Origin: Microbulbifer hainanensis
GTDB taxonomy: Bacteria > Pseudomonadota > Gammaproteobacteria > Pseudomonadales > Cellvibrionaceae
DNA length: 64,000 bases
Assembly: GCF_014904735.1 (NCBI RefSeq)
Contig: NZ_JACZCR010000020.1
Coordinates: 232,911-296,910 of the forward strand
Direction of reading: 5' to 3'
Each line of letters opens with the position of its first letter. Within the stretch, counting starts at the first letter, position 1. The notes beneath the pieces are model-generated. The model was not told where the DNA came from. It did no database searches and saw only the letters and a list, made by a program, of their open reading frames with translations. This document shows positions 8,779 to 18,584 of the stretch, piece by piece. Both the position numbers and the translations under genes were made by a program.

Positions 8779-9195
8779 ATGCACAAGGCGCCCAACCTGC
8801 TGGCGCAGATGGCCGTGTTTGCGGCCATCGGCATCGCTTACAGCAACACCATTGTTATCCTCTGGGGCTATCTGGCGCAGCACAACCCGTTGTTCCAGTG
8901 GATGCTGGCGCACCTGGCCGGTACCGGCTGGTTCTATCCGGCGGTGTGGCTTCAGGATTTCATCGCCTACCTGATGCTGTACCTGCCCCTGGCACTGTTA
9001 ATATTTCGCGTCGCACCGGGCCGCCGGCTGCTGCTTCTCGCGGCCGCAGTATTGCCGTATTTTGTCTTTCAGAACTGGCCCCTTTTCTCCGCAGCGGGTT
9101 TTTCCTTTGCACCGGGTTACCTGCTCGGCTGGATACTGGAGCTGGCGGTGCTGCCGGTGGCGCTGCTGCTGATCTCGCGATTTCGCCGCGCCTAG
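8779..9195 (+). CDS. Small inner-membrane protein of unknown function
   Basis: 138 residues with about four hydrophobic segments (near 9-30, 50-75, 78-100 and 108-134) and a short basic C-terminus (SRFRRA). It has no motif I recognise. The frame is open further upstream, inside the acyltransferase gene, but the ATG at 8779 is preceded by GGAG at a 7-base distance and is the natural start. It lies 68 bases after the acyltransferase and about 110 bases before the phosphatidyltransferase gene, so a role in the envelope is possible but only inferred. Confidence 0.65.
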   Translation: MHKAPNLLAQMAVFAAIGIAYSNTIVILWGYLAQHNPLFQWMLAHLAGTGWFYPAVWLQDFIAYLMLYLPLALLIFRVAPGRRLLLLAAAVLPYFVFQNWPLFSAAGFSFAPGYLLGWILELAVLPVALLLISRFRRA

Positions 9196-9303
9196 GGCCG
9201 GGCCCCGGGGTGGAATTGCCGGCCGGGTGACTGCAAGTGCCCGGTCAACTTAACTCTATCCACTAAAATTCCACGACAGTCACCGAATAATCGGAAGCCG
9301 CAG

Positions 9304-9924
9304 GTGCCCGAACAGAAGCAACCCGAGCCGCCATCCCGCTGGCGCCATCTGCCGAATGTCCTTTCTGGGCTGCGCATCGCGTCGATCCCGCTGATTATCT
9401 GGCTGGCGCTGAAGCACGACTCGATGCCAGCATTGATCGTATTTCTCGCCGCCGCGCTCACCGATGCGCTGGATGGATTTGTCGCGCGCCGCTATCACTG
9501 GGAGACCCATTTCGGCGCGCTCCTCGACGCCATCGCCGACAAACTGTTTGTTCTCTGCCTGATGCCACTGTTGTGGTATTACGGAGGGGTAGTCACCGTC
9601 TACTCGGTTCTGGTAATCATGCGCTACAGTCTCGACCTCAGCGTGTTGCCGATCCTCGTGGCGTGGCTGAAGCGACGGTTCAAGGTGGCGCTGCGACCGG
9701 CACGGCGGTTAGCCATCGGGGTGGCCTTTCTGGTCCTCGGGCTGGGCTTTTTGCAGCAAGTGGCGATTGAATGGGTGCCGAACTACACCCTGCGCGGCAA
9801 TGTGATCGACAACCTGATCACGGTTGCCAGCTCGGCCGGTTGCCTGCTCGAGGCGTGGATACTGGTGACTTTTGTGCCGCGCTACTGGCGCGTGGCGCGG
9901 GGCAAGCAAGATACGCTGGACTGA
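9304..9924 (+). CDS. CDP-alcohol phosphatidyltransferase family protein
   Basis: A 206-residue integral membrane enzyme of the CDP-alcohol phosphatidyltransferase superfamily, which transfers a phosphatidyl group from CDP-diacylglycerol to an alcohol. The complete active-site signature D-x2-DG-x2-AR-x8-G-x3-D-x3-D is present in DALDGFVARRYHWETHFGAL followed by LDAIADK (about residues 59-85). Four to six hydrophobic helices surround it. The start is GTG at 9304. The specific product cannot be read from sequence; phosphatidylglycerophosphate synthase-like or CMP-forming cardiolipin synthase-like are the likely options. Confidence 0.85.
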   Translation: MPEQKQPEPPSRWRHLPNVLSGLRIASIPLIIWLALKHDSMPALIVFLAAALTDALDGFVARRYHWETHFGALLDAIADKLFVLCLMPLLWYYGGVVTVYSVLVIMRYSLDLSVLPILVAWLKRRFKVALRPARRLAIGVAFLVLGLGFLQQVAIEWVPNYTLRGNVIDNLITVASSAGCLLEAWILVTFVPRYWRVARGKQDTLD

Positions 9925-9976
9925 CGCTGCTCCCGGCATCGGATCCGGGAACAGCGTTCCGGCACAATCGATCGCG

Positions 9977-11164
9977 TCAGGTTGTCTGCCGGAAGGCGAC
10001 GATTACCGGCAGGCGCGCCGCACGCCAGGCGGGGAAAAACCCGCTGACGAAACCGATAACCAGCGCCAGCATTGCGCCCTGTACGAAAAGCTCCGGCGAC
10101 ATCTCGAAGCGGAACACCACCTGGGTAAAGCTGCCGCCGAGGGTGGAGGCGTTGAGGCCGTCGAAGAACAGAAACGCGGCGGCGGAGCCGAGCAGGCCGC
10201 CGGCAATCGCCAGCACCAGCGCCTCGGCAATGGTGCCGCAGAAGGCGGAAAAATTGCTGAAACCCAGCGCGCGCAGTGTGGCGATTTCCCGGGCGCGGTC
10301 GGCCACCGAGGTATACATGGTGTTGAGCGCGCCGGCCAGAGCGCCCAGCGCCATGATAAAGCTGATCACCCGGCCGAAAATGGCCATGTACTGCAACTGT
10401 TTGCCCTGACTGGTGAAGTAGGCCTTCTCGGTCTGCACATCCAGATTCAGGCGCGGGTCGGCGTCAATGCCCTGCTGCAGCGGTTGCAGATCTCCGGGCT
10501 TTTGCAGCTGCACGCGGATCGTCTGGAAACTGCTGCCGCGGTTGTAATGACTCTGGATGACCTTGGCATCCGCCCACAGCTCGCTCTCGAACACATTGCC
10601 GCCGGTAGAGAAGGCACCCACCACTCTCCAGGTGTTCTTGCCGAAGCGCACTTCACTGCCGACATCGAAGCCGTCGAATTCCCGCAGTACCCCCTCGCCG
10701 ACGATCAGCTCGTTGGTACCCGGCGTAAAGCTGCGTCCGCGGGTCAGCTGCACATTCCCGCGCAGTGCCATACCGCGGCTATCGAGTCCGCGCAGGGGAA
10801 TATTGGCCTCGGTACCGGTGGATTTCTTGATGCCGTCCACGATGACATACAGCTCCGGTGAAACCACCGGCCCATCCTTGTCGCTGGCGATACCCGGCAG
10901 GTCTTCCACCAGGTTGACCTGGTCGCGTGTGACGACGCTATTCAGCTCCGCCGCCGCACCCTCGCGCATCAGCATCGCGACGCGGTCGGAGCCGGCACTG
11001 CTCATGGTGGTTTCAAAGCCCTTGGCCATGGCGAGGAAAGCGAGCAGTATCGCCACCACTACCGCCGAGGCCAGTACCATCGCCAGCGACATCCACAGGC
11101 GCCGGGGCAGGCTGCGGATATTCATCACCGTGACGGTGGCGATTTGAGAAATTAGAGATCCCAT
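9977..11164 (-). CDS. ABC transporter permease, FtsX/MacB-type (second permease)
   Basis: A 395-residue permease with the MacB/FtsX layout: an N-terminal membrane helix (about 24-46, SLAMVLASAVVVAILLAFLA), a large periplasmic domain, and three C-terminal helices with the conserved ADRAREIATLRALGFS coupling segment that contacts the ATPase. It is the last gene of a four-gene operon (adaptor, ATPase, permease, permease) and follows the other permease by three bases. Two different FtsX-type permeases would form a heterodimer. The exported substrate is unknown. Confidence 0.88.
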   Translation of the reverse strand: MGSLISQIATVTVMNIRSLPRRLWMSLAMVLASAVVVAILLAFLAMAKGFETTMSSAGSDRVAMLMREGAAAELNSVVTRDQVNLVEDLPGIASDKDGPVVSPELYVIVDGIKKSTGTEANIPLRGLDSRGMALRGNVQLTRGRSFTPGTNELIVGEGVLREFDGFDVGSEVRFGKNTWRVVGAFSTGGNVFESELWADAKVIQSHYNRGSSFQTIRVQLQKPGDLQPLQQGIDADPRLNLDVQTEKAYFTSQGKQLQYMAIFGRVISFIMALGALAGALNTMYTSVADRAREIATLRALGFSNFSAFCGTIAEALVLAIAGGLLGSAAAFLFFDGLNASTLGGSFTQVVFRFEMSPELFVQGAMLALVIGFVSGFFPAWRAARLPVIVAFRQTT

Positions 11165-11167
11165 TGT

Positions 11168-12331
11168 TCACGCCCCTCCGCGGTTAAACGCTGTGACGAT
11201 GTTCAAACGCAGCGCATTGAACGCCGGCAGCAAGCCGGTGACCAATCCCAGCAGCAACATAAAGCCGACCGCCTGCGCGACGATATCCCCGCCCATGACC
11301 AGGTTGGGCAGGAACTGGGCCATGGCTGCCTTGGCGCCCTCGATCAGCAAATGCGCCGCCCCGAGGCCGGCGAGACCGCCGATCAGTGCGATCAGCAACG
11401 ATTCCCCCAGCACCATTTTGAAAATGCGCGGACTGGAGAAACCGAGGGTTTTCAGTACGGCGATTTCACCGGTGCGCTCGCGCACCGCCAGCGCCATGGT
11501 ATTGCCCACCACCACCAGGATGGTGAAAAACGCCATAAACACCACGCCGAAAATAATCAGGCCGATATTGCCGACCTGTTCGATAAACGCCTTGCTGAAA
11601 GCCTTTTCCGTGCTGGTGTCGGTCTCGAAGGCGGAGTTGGCAAAAGTCTCATCGATTTTTTTCGCCACCTGTTCGTTCAGGGACGGATCCTCGGTGGTCA
11701 GCACCAGCCAGCCGATATTGTCGCCACCGAAGGTCTGCGTTTCCTGGAAATACTTGTAATGGAAAACCATGTAACCGGTATCGTACTGCTCGGTGTTGCC
11801 GGTAAAGATGCCGTCGATAACGAAATCCCAGGTGTGGCCGCCGTCCTTGTGAGAAAAAATATTCGACGAGACCGGGATCTTGTCGCCGATTTTCCAGCCG
11901 TACAACTTCGCCAGTTTTTCTCCAACCAGCATGCCCTGGCGGTCGCGCAGCCAGGCCTGCTTCTGTTGCGGATCGACCACGACTTCCGGATAGACGCGCA
12001 GGTAGGATTCCGGATCCACCGCCATCACCACCAGCTGTTTTTTCGGGTCCTGGTAGTAACCGCCGAACCAGTTTGCGTGGGTCACATTTTTAACGCCGTC
12101 CATCGCCGCTACCTTGCGGAAGTAGGCAATGGGCAGTGGCACGGTGAAATTGATGCGGTTGACCACCATCAGCCGGTTGTCGGCGGCCAGGTCGATGCCG
12201 GAATCCATCGCGCTCTTCAGTGTGGTGACCGCGCCGTAAATCAGGAAGGCGATAAAAATGGCAAAACAGGTGAGGAAAAGCCGCAGCGGTTTCCTCGTCA
12301 TATTTTTGTAAATTAGGTAGAGATCGTTCAT
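11168..12331 (-). CDS. ABC transporter permease, FtsX/MacB-type (first permease)
   Basis: A 387-residue permease with the same topology as its neighbour: an N-terminal helix (LFLTCFAIFIAFLIYGAV), an extracytoplasmic domain (about 45-260), and three C-terminal helices with the segment VRERTGEIAVLKTLGFSSPRIF. Its ATG overlaps the ATPase stop by four bases, so the subunits are translationally coupled. The large periplasmic domain differs clearly from that of the second permease, so this is not a recent tandem duplication. Confidence 0.88.
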   Translation of the reverse strand: MNDLYLIYKNMTRKPLRLFLTCFAIFIAFLIYGAVTTLKSAMDSGIDLAADNRLMVVNRINFTVPLPIAYFRKVAAMDGVKNVTHANWFGGYYQDPKKQLVVMAVDPESYLRVYPEVVVDPQQKQAWLRDRQGMLVGEKLAKLYGWKIGDKIPVSSNIFSHKDGGHTWDFVIDGIFTGNTEQYDTGYMVFHYKYFQETQTFGGDNIGWLVLTTEDPSLNEQVAKKIDETFANSAFETDTSTEKAFSKAFIEQVGNIGLIIFGVVFMAFFTILVVVGNTMALAVRERTGEIAVLKTLGFSSPRIFKMVLGESLLIALIGGLAGLGAAHLLIEGAKAAMAQFLPNLVMGGDIVAQAVGFMLLLGLVTGLLPAFNALRLNIVTAFNRGGA

Positions 12332-13023
12332 GCCGCCACTTCCCTCTGCACGAACTTGCCCTTGTCGAGATGCACGGTCTTTTTCGCATAACTCGCAGCG
12401 GCGGGGTCGTGCGTCACCATGACGATGGTCTTGCCGTGATCCTGGTTGAGCAGCTGCAGCATTTCGAGAATTTCATCGGCGGTTTTGCGGTCGAGATCAC
12501 CAGTGGGTTCGTCACACAGTATCAGTTGCGGATCGGAGACGATGGCGCGGGCAATGGCCACACGCTGTTGCTGGCCGCCGGACATTTCGCTGGGCATGTG
12601 TTTGGCGCGGTCATTGAGGCCCACCAGGGTCAGCGCGGTTTCCACGTTCGCGCGTCGCTGGGCTTTGGAGAGATTGGTCAACAGCAGCGGAAGTTCCACA
12701 TTGCGCGCGGCGTTGAGCATCGGCATCAGGTTATAGAACTGGAAAATAAAACCGATATTGTGTGCTCGCCAGCGGGTCAGCTGACTTTCCTTGAAGCGGT
12801 CGATGCGCTCGCCGTTAAACCAGATTTCCCCGCCGGTGGGCTGGTCGACACCGCCGAGCATGTTCAGCAGCGTCGTCTTGCCGGAACCGGATGGCCCCAT
12901 GATGGCGAGGAACTCGCCGCGGTTGATGGTCATATCGAGGTCGTCAAAAATAGATATCTCTTCCTTGCCTTTGACGAAACTCTTGCTGACTCCCTTGAGT
13001 TGAAACAGTACTTCTTCTGACAT
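12328..13023 (-). CDS. ABC transporter ATP-binding protein (LolD/MacB-like)
   Basis: A 231-residue ATPase subunit with Walker [10 protein letters not shown], a Q-loop region [12 protein letters not shown], the signature [18 protein letters not shown], Walker [13 protein letters not shown] and the switch histidine in [10 protein letters not shown]. This pattern is that of the LolD/MacB/FtsE group, which works with FtsX-like permeases by mechanotransmission. The ATG at 13023 is chosen because GGAGGG lies eight bases upstream; in-frame GTG and TTG codons just before it are less likely. The neighbours supply a periplasmic adaptor and two permeases. Confidence 0.93.
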   Translation of the reverse strand: MSEEVLFQLKGVSKSFVKGKEEISIFDDLDMTINRGEFLAIMGPSGSGKTTLLNMLGGVDQPTGGEIWFNGERIDRFKESQLTRWRAHNIGFIFQFYNLMPMLNAARNVELPLLLTNLSKAQRRANVETALTLVGLNDRAKHMPSEMSGGQQQRVAIARAIVSDPQLILCDEPTGDLDRKTADEILEMLQLLNQDHGKTIVMVTHDPAAASYAKKTVHLDKGKFVQREVAA

Positions 13024-13067
13024 CACCAATTCCCTCCGGATTTCTCAGTCTTTGTAATCTGGTATTT

Positions 13068-14123
13068 TTACTCGCCCACCATTGATGGTTCCTGCGGCAG
13101 GAAGGCGACCTTAACTCCCATGTCGGGCAGTATGCGCGCGTCGGTCGAGTCGATGCCGATGCGCACGCGCACGGTCGCTTTGGCGCGATCGGCGGTCGGA
13201 ATGATGGCCACCACGGTGGCGGGGATATCCCAGTCGGGATAGGCGTCCAGGTTCGCGCGCACTTTCTGCCCGGTAGCGACACGGCCGATAAAGGCCTCGT
13301 TGACGTCCACTTCAATTTCCAGCGAATCCATATCGACGATGGTGCAGATCCCGGTGCGGGTAAATCCACCACCGGCGGAACTGGGGGCGACGATTTCACC
13401 GGGCTGGGCATTTTTCTGCGTGACCACACCGGCGAAGGGCGCGCGAATTGTGTGGTCAAGGAGCTGCTCGCGCTGGCGCTGCACCTCCAGCTTTGCCACC
13501 CGGATATCCGCCTGTGCGCTGGCCAGCTGCGCCTGCAGGTTCTCCTCGTTGGCCTCACTCTGGGTCAGCTGCGCGCGGCTCGAATAGTGCTTGTCGATGA
13601 GGTCGGCGTAGCGCACCTTTTGGCGGCGCGCCTCGCCGAGATTGGCGGAGATGCTGCCGAGCCGCGCCTGCAGTACCTGTACCTGGGCCTGGGCCAGTTG
13701 GAGGTTGACCCGCGCCTTGGCATCGTCCAGCCGCGCGAGTACCTGTCCCTCGCTGACGCGCATTCCCTCCTCGACATCGACGCTGGTGATCAGGCCCATG
13801 ACTTGCGCGGAAACGGTGGCCATGCGCCGTGCGGTGATATATCCGGAGGCGTTGAGTACCGCTTCGCGCTGCTCGACGCTGAACGTCGCGGTTTCGGCCG
13901 GTGCGGGAATAGTTGCTGTGGTATTCGCCGCCGGTTCGGGCGCGGCCGCCGCGGGCGCGGTATCGTCGGCCAGCAGGGCACTGATCAGGACGCTGGCGAT
14001 GGCGCCGACGGCGGCACCGAGGGCTGCCGCCAGTAGTGTGCGCCGATAGGGCGCGGTGGGTGGAGGTGGCGCGTCGCGATCAATTTTCAGCTGACCGAGC
14101 AGCTCGCTGGTATCTCTGGTCAT
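13068..14123 (-). CDS. HlyD/RND-type periplasmic adaptor protein
   Basis: A 351-residue membrane-fusion adaptor. A short cytoplasmic start is followed by one membrane anchor (about 27-50, TLLAAALGAAVGAIASVLIS) and an Ala/Pro-rich linker. Next come a biotinyl-lipoyl-like half (ITARRMATVSAQVMGLITSV ... GMRVSEGQVLARLDD), an alpha-helical hairpin rich in Gln, Ala and Leu (about 130-215), the second lipoyl half (IRAPFAGVVTQKNAQPGEIV) and a beta-barrel domain. It is the first gene of the operon and would link the ABC permeases to an outer-membrane channel, which is not encoded here. Usual length for the family. Confidence 0.9.
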   Translation of the reverse strand: MTRDTSELLGQLKIDRDAPPPPTAPYRRTLLAAALGAAVGAIASVLISALLADDTAPAAAAPEPAANTTATIPAPAETATFSVEQREAVLNASGYITARRMATVSAQVMGLITSVDVEEGMRVSEGQVLARLDDAKARVNLQLAQAQVQVLQARLGSISANLGEARRQKVRYADLIDKHYSSRAQLTQSEANEENLQAQLASAQADIRVAKLEVQRQREQLLDHTIRAPFAGVVTQKNAQPGEIVAPSSAGGGFTRTGICTIVDMDSLEIEVDVNEAFIGRVATGQKVRANLDAYPDWDIPATVVAIIPTADRAKATVRVRIGIDSTDARILPDMGVKVAFLPQEPSMVGE

Positions 14124-14266
14124 ACAGCCCTGACTCTTATTATTACTTCCTGTATCGGGCTACTTTGGCAGAAAAATTGCGCGCTGACTATCGCACGCGG
14201 GCCTTGCCCACGGCGCATTCAGGGTACGCCGCATCGCGCGGCCGGTGGAATTGGCGGGCAATAATA

Positions 14267-15718
14267 TTAATGGCGCCAGAATGCCGGCGTCAGCAGTACC
14301 AGCAGGGTGAAAATTTCCAGGCGGCCCAGCAGCATGGCCAGGATCAGGAACCACTTGGCGCGTTCGTCGAGTCCGCCGTAGTGGGCGGCGGCATCGCCGA
14401 GGGCCGGGCCGATATTGCTGAGACAGGACGCGACCGTGGAGAAGGCGGTCTCGAAATTTTCCCCGCAGGCCATGACGGCCACCGTGAGCACAAAGAACGA
14501 CAGGATATAAACTGCGAAAAAGCCCCACACCGCATCGGTCACCCGCTCGGGAATGATCTTGCGGTTCACCTTGATCGGAATCACCGCGTTCGCGTGCACC
14601 AGGCGGTTCAGTTCGCGCAGACCGGATTTCATGATCAGCATCACCCGCACAGCCTTGATGCCGCCGGATGTGGAGCCGGCACAGGCACCCATGATGCCGA
14701 CCATGATCAGCACGTAGGGCAGGAAGGCTGGCCACTTGGAGAAGTTCTCCGAGGCGAAACCTGCCGTAGTGCCGATGGAGACCACCTGGAAGACGCCGTG
14801 CAGCACACTCTTCTCCATATTGAAGGTGCCGGACATCCACAGGTAGCCGACGATCAGCACACAGGCACTCAGCGTCATCATGATGTAGAAGCGGAACTCG
14901 GAGTCGCGCCAGTAGTGGCTCAGGCTGCGGTTGCGGAAGGCGAAGAAGTGCAGGCTGAAGTTGATGCCCGCCAGCAGCATGAAAATGATGCTCACCACCA
15001 TGATCGCGTGGTTGTTGGCAAAGAAGCCCATGCTCGCGTCGTGGGTGGAGAAGCCGCCATTGGCGACCGTGGCAAAGGCGTGGCAGACCGCATCGAACAG
15101 GGTCATACCGGCGGCCCAGTAACCGAGGGTACACAGCGTGGTAATGGCGATATAGATCACCATCAGCGCCCGCGCCGTTTCCGCGATGCGCGGCGTCAGT
15201 TTGGTGTCCTTCACCGGGCCCGGGACCTCGGCCTTGTACAGCTGCATACCACCGATACCGAGCATCGGCAGGATGGCCAGGGCGATCACGATCACGCCAA
15301 TACCGCCAAACCACTGCAGTTGCCCACGGTAGTAGAGGATGGCCGGCGGCAGGTCGTCGAGCCCGGTAATTACCGTGGCACCGGTGGTGGTCATGCCGGA
15401 AATGGATTCGAAGATGGCGTCGGTGACGTGCAGGTGCGGCTGGGTGCTGATAATAAAGGGCAGGGCGCCGAAACAGCCGAGAATCAGCCAGAACAGAGAC
15501 GTCACCACGAAGCCGTCACGAGTGCGCAGTTCCTGATGCAGGTCATGCACCGGCAGCCACATAAACAGACCCGTAATCAGGGTAATGACAAAGGCGGCGC
15601 TGAACGCGGTGTGAGTGTTGTCGCCGTACCACAAGGACACGCCGATTGGCGGCAACAGTGTCAGGCTGAACACTGTCAGAAGAATTCCGAAAACTCGCGC
15701 AATTACTGCTATCCGCAT
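14267..15718 (-). CDS. trkH: Trk potassium uptake protein, membrane subunit
   Basis: A 483-residue K+-translocating subunit of the Trk system, the same length as E. coli TrkH. Four P-loop-like selectivity segments can be seen: SGMTTTGATV, ATVANGGFST, SIGTTAGFAS and ASCLSNIGPALG, each ending in a conserved glycine. Ten or so hydrophobic helices lie around them. The ATG at 15718 gives the family N-terminus MRIAVIARVFG; a TTG three codons earlier is an alternative. It lies downstream of trkA on the same strand after 145 bases, so the two may be co-transcribed. Confidence 0.94.
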   Translation of the reverse strand: MRIAVIARVFGILLTVFSLTLLPPIGVSLWYGDNTHTAFSAAFVITLITGLFMWLPVHDLHQELRTRDGFVVTSLFWLILGCFGALPFIISTQPHLHVTDAIFESISGMTTTGATVITGLDDLPPAILYYRGQLQWFGGIGVIVIALAILPMLGIGGMQLYKAEVPGPVKDTKLTPRIAETARALMVIYIAITTLCTLGYWAAGMTLFDAVCHAFATVANGGFSTHDASMGFFANNHAIMVVSIIFMLLAGINFSLHFFAFRNRSLSHYWRDSEFRFYIMMTLSACVLIVGYLWMSGTFNMEKSVLHGVFQVVSIGTTAGFASENFSKWPAFLPYVLIMVGIMGACAGSTSGGIKAVRVMLIMKSGLRELNRLVHANAVIPIKVNRKIIPERVTDAVWGFFAVYILSFFVLTVAVMACGENFETAFSTVASCLSNIGPALGDAAAHYGGLDERAKWFLILAMLLGRLEIFTLLVLLTPAFWRH

Positions 15719-15862
15719 CGGCGCCAATCAGCCTGTTATTAAAATATTCAGTTATACCGGCGGGCATCGGCCCGCCCGGCACTTGGATTCTTTACACGGG
15801 TCGCTGCCAAGCGGTGGCAAAGCGTTGCTTCGCGCCCGGCATTAAATTCCGCCGATGCGGCA

Positions 15863-17248
15863 CTAGAAAAAACCGAACCCCACCTGGAACAGCTGTTCCA
15901 CGTGCCGCGTATGGCGGCGGTCGACCAGGAAAACGATCACGTGATCGTTGGTTTCCACCACCACGTCGTCGTGGGCGATCAGCACTTCGCTGCCGCTGTC
16001 CGTCTCGCGCACGATGGCGCCGATCGCGGCGCCCTCCGGCAGGTCGATATCCTCGATCTTGCGTCCCACCACCTTGGAGGTGCGGTTGTCGCCGTGGGCG
16101 ATCACCTCAATGGCCTCGGCGGCGCCGCGGCGCAGCGAGTGGACGTTCACCATGTCGCCGCGGCGCACATGGGTGAGCAGGCTGCCGATGGTGTTCTGCT
16201 GCGGCGAGATGGCGATATCGATTTCGCCACCCTGCACCAGTTCCACGTAGGCCGGGTTGTTGATCAGGGTCATCACCTTGCGCGCGCCGAGGCGCTTGGC
16301 CAGCAGCGACGACATGATGTTGGCTTCGTCGTCGTTGGTCAGTGCGAGGAACACATCGGTGTCCTCGATGTTCTCTTCCAGCAGCAGGTCCTGATCCGAG
16401 GCGCTGCCGTGCAACACGATGGCGTTGGACAGTTCTTCCGACAGGAACAGGCAGCGCGCGTGACTCTGCTCGATGAGTTTGACCGAGTAGCGGCTTTCCA
16501 GTTTGTGCGCGAGGCGCAGACCGATGTTGCCACCGCCGGCAATGGTGATGCGCTTGTAACCCTGCTCCAGCCGGCGCAGCTCGCTCATCACCGCGCGGAT
16601 ATCGGCGCGGGCGGCAATAAAGAACACCTCGTCGCCGGCCTCGATGACAGTGTCGCCCTGGGGAATGATCGGGCTGTTGCGGCGGTAAATCGCCGCCACG
16701 CGGGTATCGACCTTGGGCATATGCTGGCGCAGGTAGCGCAGCTGGTGGCCCACCAGGGGCCCGCCCTGAATCGCGCGCACGGCGACCAGCTGCACGCGGC
16801 CATCGGCAAAATCGAGCACCTGCAGTGCCCCCGGGTGCTCCATCAGGCGCGCGATATATTCCGACACCAGCTGCTCGGGGCTGATCAGTACGTCGATCGG
16901 AATGGCCTGGGTGTCGAACAGCTGCGGGTATTGCAGGTAGGAGGCGGCGCGCACGCGGGCGATCTTGGTGGGCACGCGAAACAGCGAGTGGGCGATCTGG
17001 CAGGCCGCCATATTGGTTTCGTCGTTGTTGGTCACCGCGACGACAATATCGGCGTCTTCAATTCCGGCGTCGAGAAGGATATCCGGGTGGGAGGCGTGGC
17101 CGGCGACAATACCGATATCGAGACGGTCGCGCAGCTCGCGCAGGGTTTTCTCGTTGCTGTCCACGAGCACAATGTCGTTGCGCTCAGAGGCCAGGCTTTC
17201 CGCCAGCGATCCGCCCACCTGGCCGGCACCGAGAATAATAATTTTCAT
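15863..17248 (-). CDS. trkA: Trk potassium uptake protein, NAD-binding regulatory subunit
   Basis: A 461-residue cytoplasmic gating subunit with the duplicated RCK architecture. The first RCK-N Rossmann domain starts at [20 protein letters not shown] (GxGxxG, residues 7-12) and is followed by an RCK-C domain. A second Rossmann fold at [18 protein letters not shown] (about 234-251) is again followed by RCK-C. It binds NAD(H)/ATP and gates TrkH. It sits directly downstream of rsmB with a 28-base gap, as in Pseudomonas. Confidence 0.95.
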   Translation of the reverse strand: MKIIILGAGQVGGSLAESLASERNDIVLVDSNEKTLRELRDRLDIGIVAGHASHPDILLDAGIEDADIVVAVTNNDETNMAACQIAHSLFRVPTKIARVRAASYLQYPQLFDTQAIPIDVLISPEQLVSEYIARLMEHPGALQVLDFADGRVQLVAVRAIQGGPLVGHQLRYLRQHMPKVDTRVAAIYRRNSPIIPQGDTVIEAGDEVFFIAARADIRAVMSELRRLEQGYKRITIAGGGNIGLRLAHKLESRYSVKLIEQSHARCLFLSEELSNAIVLHGSASDQDLLLEENIEDTDVFLALTNDDEANIMSSLLAKRLGARKVMTLINNPAYVELVQGGEIDIAISPQQNTIGSLLTHVRRGDMVNVHSLRRGAAEAIEVIAHGDNRTSKVVGRKIEDIDLPEGAAIGAIVRETDSGSEVLIAHDDVVVETNDHVIVFLVDRRHTRHVEQLFQVGFGFF

Positions 17249-17276
17249 AACAGTTTGGGCTCGCGGCCGTTACCGC

Positions 17277-18584
17277 TTATTCCGTCTTGTTCAGCAGAGC
17301 GTAGTAGAAACCGTCGCCGCCTTCGGGATCGGGAAATATCTGCATCCCCACCGACTGCGGTTCTCCCCAGTGCGCGCCGCCCAGCAATTGCGGGGTATTG
17401 TCGCTCGCATCCTCGGTCTCCGCAACGAAGCGCGCTACCACCTCGGCATTTTCCGCCGGCAGGATCGAACAGGTGGCGTACAGCAGGGTGCCGCCGGATT
17501 TCAGCATTTGCCACTGTGCGCGCAGGATTTTGCCCTGCAACTGCGCCAGTTCGCCGATATCGGATTCCCGCCGCAGCAGCTTGATATCCGGGTTGCGGCG
17601 GATCACGCCGGTGGCGGAGCAGGGGGCGTCGAGGAGGATGCGGTCGTAGGGCGTGCCGTCCCACCAGGCGTCGGTTTCCACCGCGTCCGCGCAGATCAGC
17701 TCGGCCTCGGCACCGGTGCGGGCCAGATTTTCCGCCACGCGCTCGAGGCGGTCCTCGTCAATATCCAGCGCCGCGAGGTGGATATCCGGCTGCTGTTCCA
17801 GCAGGTGGCAGCTCTTGCCGCCGGGTGCGGCGCAGGCGTCCAGCACCCGCTCGCCGGCTGCCGGCGCCAGCAGCAGCGCCGCCAGCTGTGCGGATTCGTC
17901 CTGCACGCTGACGAGCCCGTCGTCGAAACCGGGCAGCTCGGTCACCGCGCGGGCCTCTTCCAGCGCGATGCCGACCGGCGAAATAGCACTGGCCTTTGCC
18001 GGGATTTCCGCTGCGGCCAGCGTCTGCAGGTACTCGTCGCGGGAGACCCGGGCGCTGTTTACCCGCAGTGTCATCGGCGGATTGGCGTTGTTGGCGCGGA
18101 AGATATCACCGGCGCGCTCCGGCCAGGCGGCCTTGATCCGCTGTTGCAGCCACGCCGGGTGCATGGAACTGAACTGCGGGTTGCCGGACAGCTTGCGCTG
18201 AAGTTGCTCGCGATTGCGCTGCGCGTTGCGCAGCACACCGTTGATCAGGCCGGTGGCGCGGTCCAGTTCGAGGACGCGGGCGGCGTTGACGGTGGCAGAA
18301 ATGGCCGCGTGATCGGGAATGCGGGTGTATTCCAGCTGGTACAGGCCGAGCAGGATCAGCGCTTCGACTTCGGCATCTGCCGGCTTCTTGCGCAGCAGTT
18401 TGCCCGCCAGCAGCTGCAATCGTGGCGCGGTGCGCGCGCCGCCATAGCAGAGTTCCCGCAGCAGGCCGCGGTCGCGCTCGTCGACATTGGCCTCGGCGCG
18501 CGGCAGCAACCGCGCGAGCGAACCCTGCCCGGCGAGCAGGGAAGTCAAAACCTGCGCCGCCTGGGCGCGGACGTCGTTGTTCAT
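17277..18584 (-). CDS. rsmB: 16S rRNA (cytosine-967-C5) methyltransferase
   Basis: 435 residues. An N-terminal NusB-like RNA-binding domain (about 1-140, AQAAQVLTSLLAG ... LLRELCYGGARTAPRLQLL) precedes a SAM-dependent RNA m5C methyltransferase domain. The SAM loop is VLDACAAPGGKSCHLLE, motif IV is LLDAPCSATGVIRRNPDIK (cysteine for product release), and motif VI is LLYATCSILPAEN, with the catalytic cysteine. It makes m5C967 in the small-subunit rRNA. The ATG directly follows the fmt stop, so they form a def-fmt-rsmB-trkA-like transcription unit. Confidence 0.95.
   Translation of the reverse strand: MNNDVRAQAAQVLTSLLAGQGSLARLLPRAEANVDERDRGLLRELCYGGARTAPRLQLLAGKLLRKKPADAEVEALILLGLYQLEYTRIPDHAAISATVNAARVLELDRATGLINGVLRNAQRNREQLQRKLSGNPQFSSMHPAWLQQRIKAAWPERAGDIFRANNANPPMTLRVNSARVSRDEYLQTLAAAEIPAKASAISPVGIALEEARAVTELPGFDDGLVSVQDESAQLAALLLAPAAGERVLDACAAPGGKSCHLLEQQPDIHLAALDIDEDRLERVAENLARTGAEAELICADAVETDAWWDGTPYDRILLDAPCSATGVIRRNPDIKLLRRESDIGELAQLQGKILRAQWQMLKSGGTLLYATCSILPAENAEVVARFVAETEDASDNTPQLLGGAHWGEPQSVGMQIFPDPEGGDGFYYALLNKTE

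Noticed and set aside
14036..15742. 568-residue frame antisense to trkH
   Set aside because: TrkH is unmistakable on the opposite strand; this frame is rich in His, Gln and Gly with no membrane or enzyme motif.
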